From CAZNFR01 sp964572225 (lineage in GTDB: Bacteria; Bacteroidota; Bacteroidia; Bacteroidales; GCA-2748055): a DNA stretch of 62,274 nt. This document shows positions 58,857 through 62,274 of this stretch, in pieces. Under the pieces are notes generated by a model. The model saw nothing but the letters and a program-made list of their open reading frames with translations. It was not told the DNA's origin and ran no database searches. The stretch covers positions 1-62,274 of the forward strand of contig CAZNFR010000010.1 in NCBI GenBank assembly GCA_964572225.1, written 5' to 3'. The position numbers and the translations under genes are program-made. Positions within the stretch are counted from its first letter, which is position 1. Each line of letters opens with the position of its first letter.

Positions 58857-59008
58857 TTATTCCTAATTGTCTGGGTATTCTTTTCGGGTTTTAAATCCAA
58901 GCTATATTTAACATTCATTAAACATGGTTGGAACATAATATTCAATATTTTGGTAGTCATTTACTTATCTTGTAATCATAATTCAAAACCTTACTCACAT
59001 CCTTTAAC

Positions 59009-60132
59009 ATGAGAAACCTTAACACCGCCTTTATTTTGATCCTCCTGGCAATTCTTTCCTTTAATACATCCTATTCTCAAAATATCTGGACCGGCGAAAG
59101 CATTCTATTTACCAAGTCTAATTATTCAGACTGAACTCAGGCAGAGAATCAGGATAGAATTACAGAAGAGGTCTGGTTAACCCGTGGTAACAGTCGACCC
59201 ATTTTTAATGCATTTGTCGATGACCTTGAAGAAAGCCCGGTGGGCACTCTTTGGGCCGTTGGAAGTATTTCAGATGGAGTTGAATCCCTTGACTTCAATT
59301 CATGGGCCCCTGCGGTTGGATTCGAACCTCCCTATTCTGTGGGAACGGCAATGGTACTTTACCTGATTCAAGAGATTATTTATTTAGACATAACATTTAC
59401 CAGTTAGACATCCGGGGAAGGAAGTGGAGGGGGTGGCTTTAGCTATACCCTTTCCACAGGCTCTGTTTCCGATTAGTTCTGGACCGGTCCTGCAACCACA
59501 TTTACAAAACAAAATAATGCCGACTGGACCCTTGCGGAGAATCAGGACAGGATTACTGAGAATGTCTGGATTACCCGTGCAGATTCTCAGAGTATTTTTA
59601 ACATTGCAAAACGTTCAGAATTCTTTTTTTCCTCTTTGGTACCCAGTAATACTGAATGGGCATTCGGAAAAACCTCAGATGGTATTGAAAACCTGGATTT
59701 CCATTATTTCCTTGAGACAGTTGAGGTTAACCCACCTTCCGTAGTAGATCAGGATATGGTTCTGAAGATAATTCCTAAGGATATATATATTGATATTAAA
59801 TTCACCTCATGGACTTCAGGAGACGAAGGCGGAGGTGGTGGATTTTCCTATATCCGGTCAACCAACCCTTTTCCTGCAGGAACAGATCTGAATAATTCCA
59901 TGGGAGAATTAGTTGTTTATCCGAATCCTGCTTCCCGGTATGTTCATTTCAGAAAATCATTTTCCGGAAACCAGATACTATTGGAATTGTACGATTCAAG
60001 TGGTTCTCTCGTTTTGAAAAGGGCCATCAAATCTGATGAGTCCATACCTGTAGATCAATTAAACAGCGGGATGTATTTTACAGGGTCCTTGACCAAACCC
60101 ATGTATACCAGGGAAAGGTGGTCTTAAAATAA
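59009..60132 (+). pseudogene. Decayed T9SS-exported protein with two 'ENQDRIT' repeats
   Basis: One frame from ATG 59009 encodes a signal peptide (ending TSYSQ) and two ~125-residue repeats. The repeats share 'WTGxxxxFTK', 'AENQDRITExVW(L/I)TR', 'SDGxE(S/N)LDF', 'IYxDIxFTSWTSG' and 'GGGFSY'. A T9SS type A tail follows ('LVVYPNPASRYVHF'). The frame is broken by TGA at 59132 (Trp in the other repeat), TAG at 59405 (Trp in the other repeat) and TAG at 59474. A 1-nt loss in the T-run near 60076 shifts the end. Restoring one T yields 'GMYFYRVLDQTHVYQGKVVLK' and a stop at 60130-60132, an ideal sorting-signal end. It is no longer functional as a full protein. Confidence 0.88.
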
Positions 60133-60143
60133 CACCCATAAAA

Positions 60144-60195
60144 TAAAGAAAACGTCATGGTTCTTTAATATGAAACCCATGACGTTTTCTTTTTT
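60144..60195. terminator. Bidirectional terminator between convergent genes
   Basis: A 14-bp perfect stem (60147-60160 with 60077-equivalent arm 60177-60190; core AACGTCATGG/CCATGACGTT) is followed by T6 on the plus strand and by TTTATTTT on the minus strand. It can serve both the pseudogene and the DUF2147 gene. Confidence 0.88.
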
Positions 60196-60205
60196 AAGTC
60201 GATAT

Positions 60206-60667
60206 CTATTCGGATCTGTTCCCGTTCTCGCGTGTCCAGGTTGTTTCCCTACCCATAAACCTCATTCCCATCACGAAACCTTTAATTTTCAGGGTATTGT
60301 AATCTCCATTCTCAAACCACATGAAGCAATCATAGGTCTTGCCACTTTCAGGATCATAGATGGTTCCGTTTTCCCACTCATTATCTTTTTCATCATATTC
60401 AAATCCTTTCAGCAGAAGAAGATCCATAAGTGTTCTGTCACGTAACTCCTCGTCGGGATTTTCCTTATCTTTTTTTGGTGCCCCATTCTCATTGGGTTCC
60501 TCAAGCCAAACGATCTTACCATAATAGTTACCGTTATTGGCGCGGTAAATCCAAACCTGGGAGGTGCCTTTTTCAGTAAGCCAGTACCCTCTTACCTTAT
60601 CAGCATCCTGAGAGAAGGCACTCGAGGTAAAAAAAATGATTAGCAGTGAAAAGAGAACTTTTTTCAT
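60206..60667 (-). CDS. DUF2147 exported protein
   Basis: A 153-residue protein with a signal peptide (residues 1-19, ending AFSQ). The DUF2147 beta-barrel-like domain shows 'VRGYWLTEKGTSQVWIYRANNGNYYGKIVWLEEP', 'NEWENGTIYDPESGKTYDC' and 'LKIKGFVMGMRFMGRETTWTR'. The family is periplasmic with no known activity. It is related in fold to small lipocalin-like domains. It is monocistronic with a terminator directly after it. Confidence 0.92.
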   Translation of the reverse strand: MKKVLFSLLIIFFTSSAFSQDADKVRGYWLTEKGTSQVWIYRANNGNYYGKIVWLEEPNENGAPKKDKENPDEELRDRTLMDLLLLKGFEYDEKDNEWENGTIYDPESGKTYDCFMWFENGDYNTLKIKGFVMGMRFMGRETTWTRENGNRSE

Positions 60668-60823
60668 AACGTTAGTTTTAGTTTATGGGATTAATAGAAA
60701 CAGGGTGACTCATATGGTAAATAAGGAATATTTCATCACAAATGAGATTAAAACTTTTCGCAGGTAATTTTGACAAGGCTAATAGAATATCTTATTGTAA
60801 ATAAAAATCCGGAACCTAAGATA

Positions 60824-61330
60824 CTATTTTCTTTCATAGATGATAAATGAGTGAGCGAAGTCATTTCCATCACCTGCCGGAAATCTTTCCCGGTGAATCT
60901 CATTCCATTCATCATAATTGATCTCCGGAAAGAAAGTATCGGCAACAAAAGAACTATGAACCCGGGTGAGAAATATCTTACGCGCATGGGGAATAAACTG
61001 TTTATATACCATTCCTCCTCCAATGACGAACGCCTCCTCATGATCATCAATACTTGCCAAAGCTTCTTCAATGGAATAAGCCATTTCGCAATTCTCAAAT
61101 TTTTCTCCGAGCCAATCACTAATGACTACATTTTTTCTTCCGGGTAAGGGCCCATTGGGCAGGGACTCAAAAGTTTTTCTTCCCATGATAATGGTATTAC
61201 CCATCGTGATCTTACGAAATCGTTTAAGATCATCGGAAATATGCCATAAAAGCTTATTATTAAGGCCAATGGCATTATTTTCGGCAACTGCGACGATTAT
61301 GGAAATGTTTTTATTTACAGGTGTTCGCAT
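60824..61330 (-). CDS. folA: Dihydrofolate reductase
   Basis: Reduces dihydrofolate to tetrahydrofolate with NADPH. The 168-residue protein has 'IIVAVAENNAIGLNNKLLWHISDDLKRFRKITMGNTIIMGRKTFESL' with the Asp general-acid position, 'VVISD' and 'AFVIGGGMVYKQFIPHA'. It starts 5 nt after thyA ends, so the dihydrofolate produced by thymidylate synthase is recycled by a co-expressed enzyme. Confidence 0.97.
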   Translation of the reverse strand: MRTPVNKNISIIVAVAENNAIGLNNKLLWHISDDLKRFRKITMGNTIIMGRKTFESLPNGPLPGRKNVVISDWLGEKFENCEMAYSIEEALASIDDHEEAFVIGGGMVYKQFIPHARKIFLTRVHSSFVADTFFPEINYDEWNEIHRERFPAGDGNDFAHSFIIYERK

Positions 61331-61335
61331 AGGAA

Positions 61336-62130
61336 TCAGACCGATATTTCCCCTTTAATATGTGGATAAGGATCGTAATTCTCCAGAATGAAATCATTAT
61401 ATGTGAAATCCAATACTTTTTTCACTTCAGGATTTAAGAACATGGAAGGCAGGGCTCTTGGTTCCCGGCTTAGTTGTAACCTGACCTGCTCAAGATGATT
61501 AAGATAAATATGGGCGTCACCCAGAGTGTGGATAAATTCACCGGGTTCAAGGCCGGTTTCCCTTGCCACCATCATCAATAATAGGGAATAAGATGCAATG
61601 TTGAAGGGCACACCCAGAAATATGTCTGCACTTCTCTGGTAAAGCTGGCAGGACAGTTTTCCATTGGCCACGTAAAATTGAAACAGAATATGGCAGGGTG
61701 GAAGGGCCATATTATCCAGATCTGCTACATTCCATGCACTTACGATATGCCTTCGCGAATCCGGATTTTTAGTTATATTTCTTATTACGGCAGAGATCTG
61801 ATCAATATTGCCTCCCATATAATCGGGCCATGACCTCCACTGATAACCATAAATATGGCCTAATTCGCCTTTATCATCAGCCCACTCATTCCAGATCCGT
61901 ACCCCATTCTCTGAAAGATATCGGGTATTGGTTTCTCCCTTTAGGAACCAAAGAAGCTCATGTATAATGGATTTCAAATGAAGTTTTTTGGTGGTCAGTA
62001 AGGGAAATCCTTTCTCAAGATTGAATCTCATCTGATATCCAAAGACACTTAAGGTTCCGGTACCGGTCCGGTCTTCCTTACGCGTCCCTTTTTCCATAAC
62101 ATGTTCGAGAAGTTCTAAGTATTGTTTCAT
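61336..62130 (-). CDS. thyA: Thymidylate synthase
   Basis: Methylates dUMP with methylene-tetrahydrofolate. The 264-residue protein begins 'MKQYLELLEHVMEKGTRKEDRTGTGT' and has the nucleophile Cys146 in 'LPPCHILFQF', the same number as in E. coli. 'RRHIVSAWN' and 'QRSADIFLGVPFNIASY' are also present. The frame is open to the window edge (62274), but homologues start at 62130 and a TATATTTG box lies upstream. First gene of the thyA-folA unit. Confidence 0.96.
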   Translation of the reverse strand: MKQYLELLEHVMEKGTRKEDRTGTGTLSVFGYQMRFNLEKGFPLLTTKKLHLKSIIHELLWFLKGETNTRYLSENGVRIWNEWADDKGELGHIYGYQWRSWPDYMGGNIDQISAVIRNITKNPDSRRHIVSAWNVADLDNMALPPCHILFQFYVANGKLSCQLYQRSADIFLGVPFNIASYSLLLMMVARETGLEPGEFIHTLGDAHIYLNHLEQVRLQLSREPRALPSMFLNPEVKKVLDFTYNDFILENYDPYPHIKGEISV

Positions 62131-62252
62131 GTTTCCTCTTTCATGGGCTAAAAATAAGTATTTTGAGAAAGAATAGAAATTTAACTTACCAATCTTTAAA
62201 GGGTTCAATTCCTTTATTATTTTTATATGACTATCGGTTATCATTAACAACG

Positions 62253-62260
62253 CAAATATA
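62253..62260 (-). promoter_or_regulatory. -7 box of thyA-folA
   Basis: Minus-strand TATATTTG matches TAnnTTTG. The -33 position would lie outside the window. It predicts a leader of about 115 nt ahead of thyA, in which no gene or structure was recognised. Confidence 0.45.
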
Positions 62261-62274
62261 ATTGACAGATGCAC

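Larger units (their letters stand above)
58698..59008. other. 311-bp intergenic region between WM gene 2 and the decayed T9SS gene
   Basis: Contains the sigma-54-like promoter (58735-58754) and the second 45-bp element (58812-58856), both oriented to the leftward WM gene. The part from 58857 to 59008 would carry the rightward promoter of the pseudogene, but no exact TAnnTTTG box was found there. The short open frame at 58757-58960 overlaps the regulatory element and is not protein-like. Confidence 0.6.

Noticed and set aside
58757..58960. 67-residue open frame on the minus strand
   Set aside because: It covers the sigma-54-like promoter and 45-bp element and has no protein-like pattern.
59009..60132. 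Programmed stop-codon readthrough or recoding in the 'ENQDRIT' gene
   Set aside because: Two different stop codons (TGA and TAG) occur at unrelated sites, and a homopolymer deletion also breaks the sorting tail. Mutational decay explains all of them more simply.
62131..62274. N-terminal extension of thyA or a partial upstream gene
   Set aside because: The frame is open to the edge, but thymidylate synthases start at the ATG at 62130 and a TATATTTG box lies inside the extension.
1..62274. Insertion sequences, prophage genes, integrases or rRNA
   Set aside because: No transposase, integrase, phage structural or rRNA sequence was recognised on either strand, and there are no flanking direct repeats at the accessory regions that I could see.

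Overview
The window looks like a chromosomal segment of a free-living member of the Bacteroidota, probably near Bacteroidales/Marinilabiliales. The evidence is type IX secretion (T9SS) C-terminal sorting tails, the TTTG/TAnnTTTG promoter form characteristic of this phylum, a type B L31 protein, and the gene order rsfS-ftsH-DUF2007-cdsA-psd. The order-level placement is inference. Most of the window is housekeeping DNA. Accessory content is concentrated at 12.2-29.1 kb, 50.9-55.8 kb and 56.0-60.1 kb.

Layout. 0.1-2.6 kb: a small membrane protein, then adk-obg-PAP2. 2.6-5.9 kb: a lipoate ligase and a CIA30-like protein on the minus strand, then a PlsC acyltransferase overlapping an unrecognised gene. 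6.0-11.9 kb: topoisomerase IV parE-parC, shikimate kinase, and a convergent queuosine-precursor transporter. 12.2-29.1 kb: five same-strand genes encoding a 12-TM nucleotide-transporter-like protein with HEAT and cNMP-binding-like regions, a membrane-anchored nSTAND1/WD40 NTPase, an outer-membrane beta-barrel, a lipoprotein, and a 2764-residue T9SS surface protein. Together they would span the whole envelope.

29.2-35.1 kb (minus): a flavodiiron protein, a small Lys/Cys-rich secreted protein, and the phospholipid/proteostasis operon. 35.3-42.6 kb: birA, an SRPBCC protein with pyrE, a NUDIX hydrolase, a thioredoxin-fold protein with coaD and a cation-chloride cotransporter-like permease, and a LiaF-like protein. 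42.9-50.7 kb (minus): lon, a GlmU-like protein, L31, and an operon of Bax-inhibitor-1, a class V aminotransferase and a GNAT-like protein. 50.9-55.8 kb: a surface-glycan cluster (flippase, methyltransferase, glycosyltransferase, asparagine-synthase-like). 55.85 kb: tRNA-His.

56.0-58.9 kb holds the most novel signal. Two small secreted proteins are built from four and five copies of an acidic 'E-L/M-x-L/F-E-x-W-M' motif. Each is preceded by a TGGCAC-type sigma-54-like promoter and by a 45-bp upstream element, 37/45 identical between the two copies and within 1 bp of the same distance from the promoter. A fused GNAT/nitrilase gene lies between them. Next to them is a T9SS-exported protein gene inactivated by three nonsense mutations and a 1-nt deletion. 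The window ends with DUF2147, folA and thyA.
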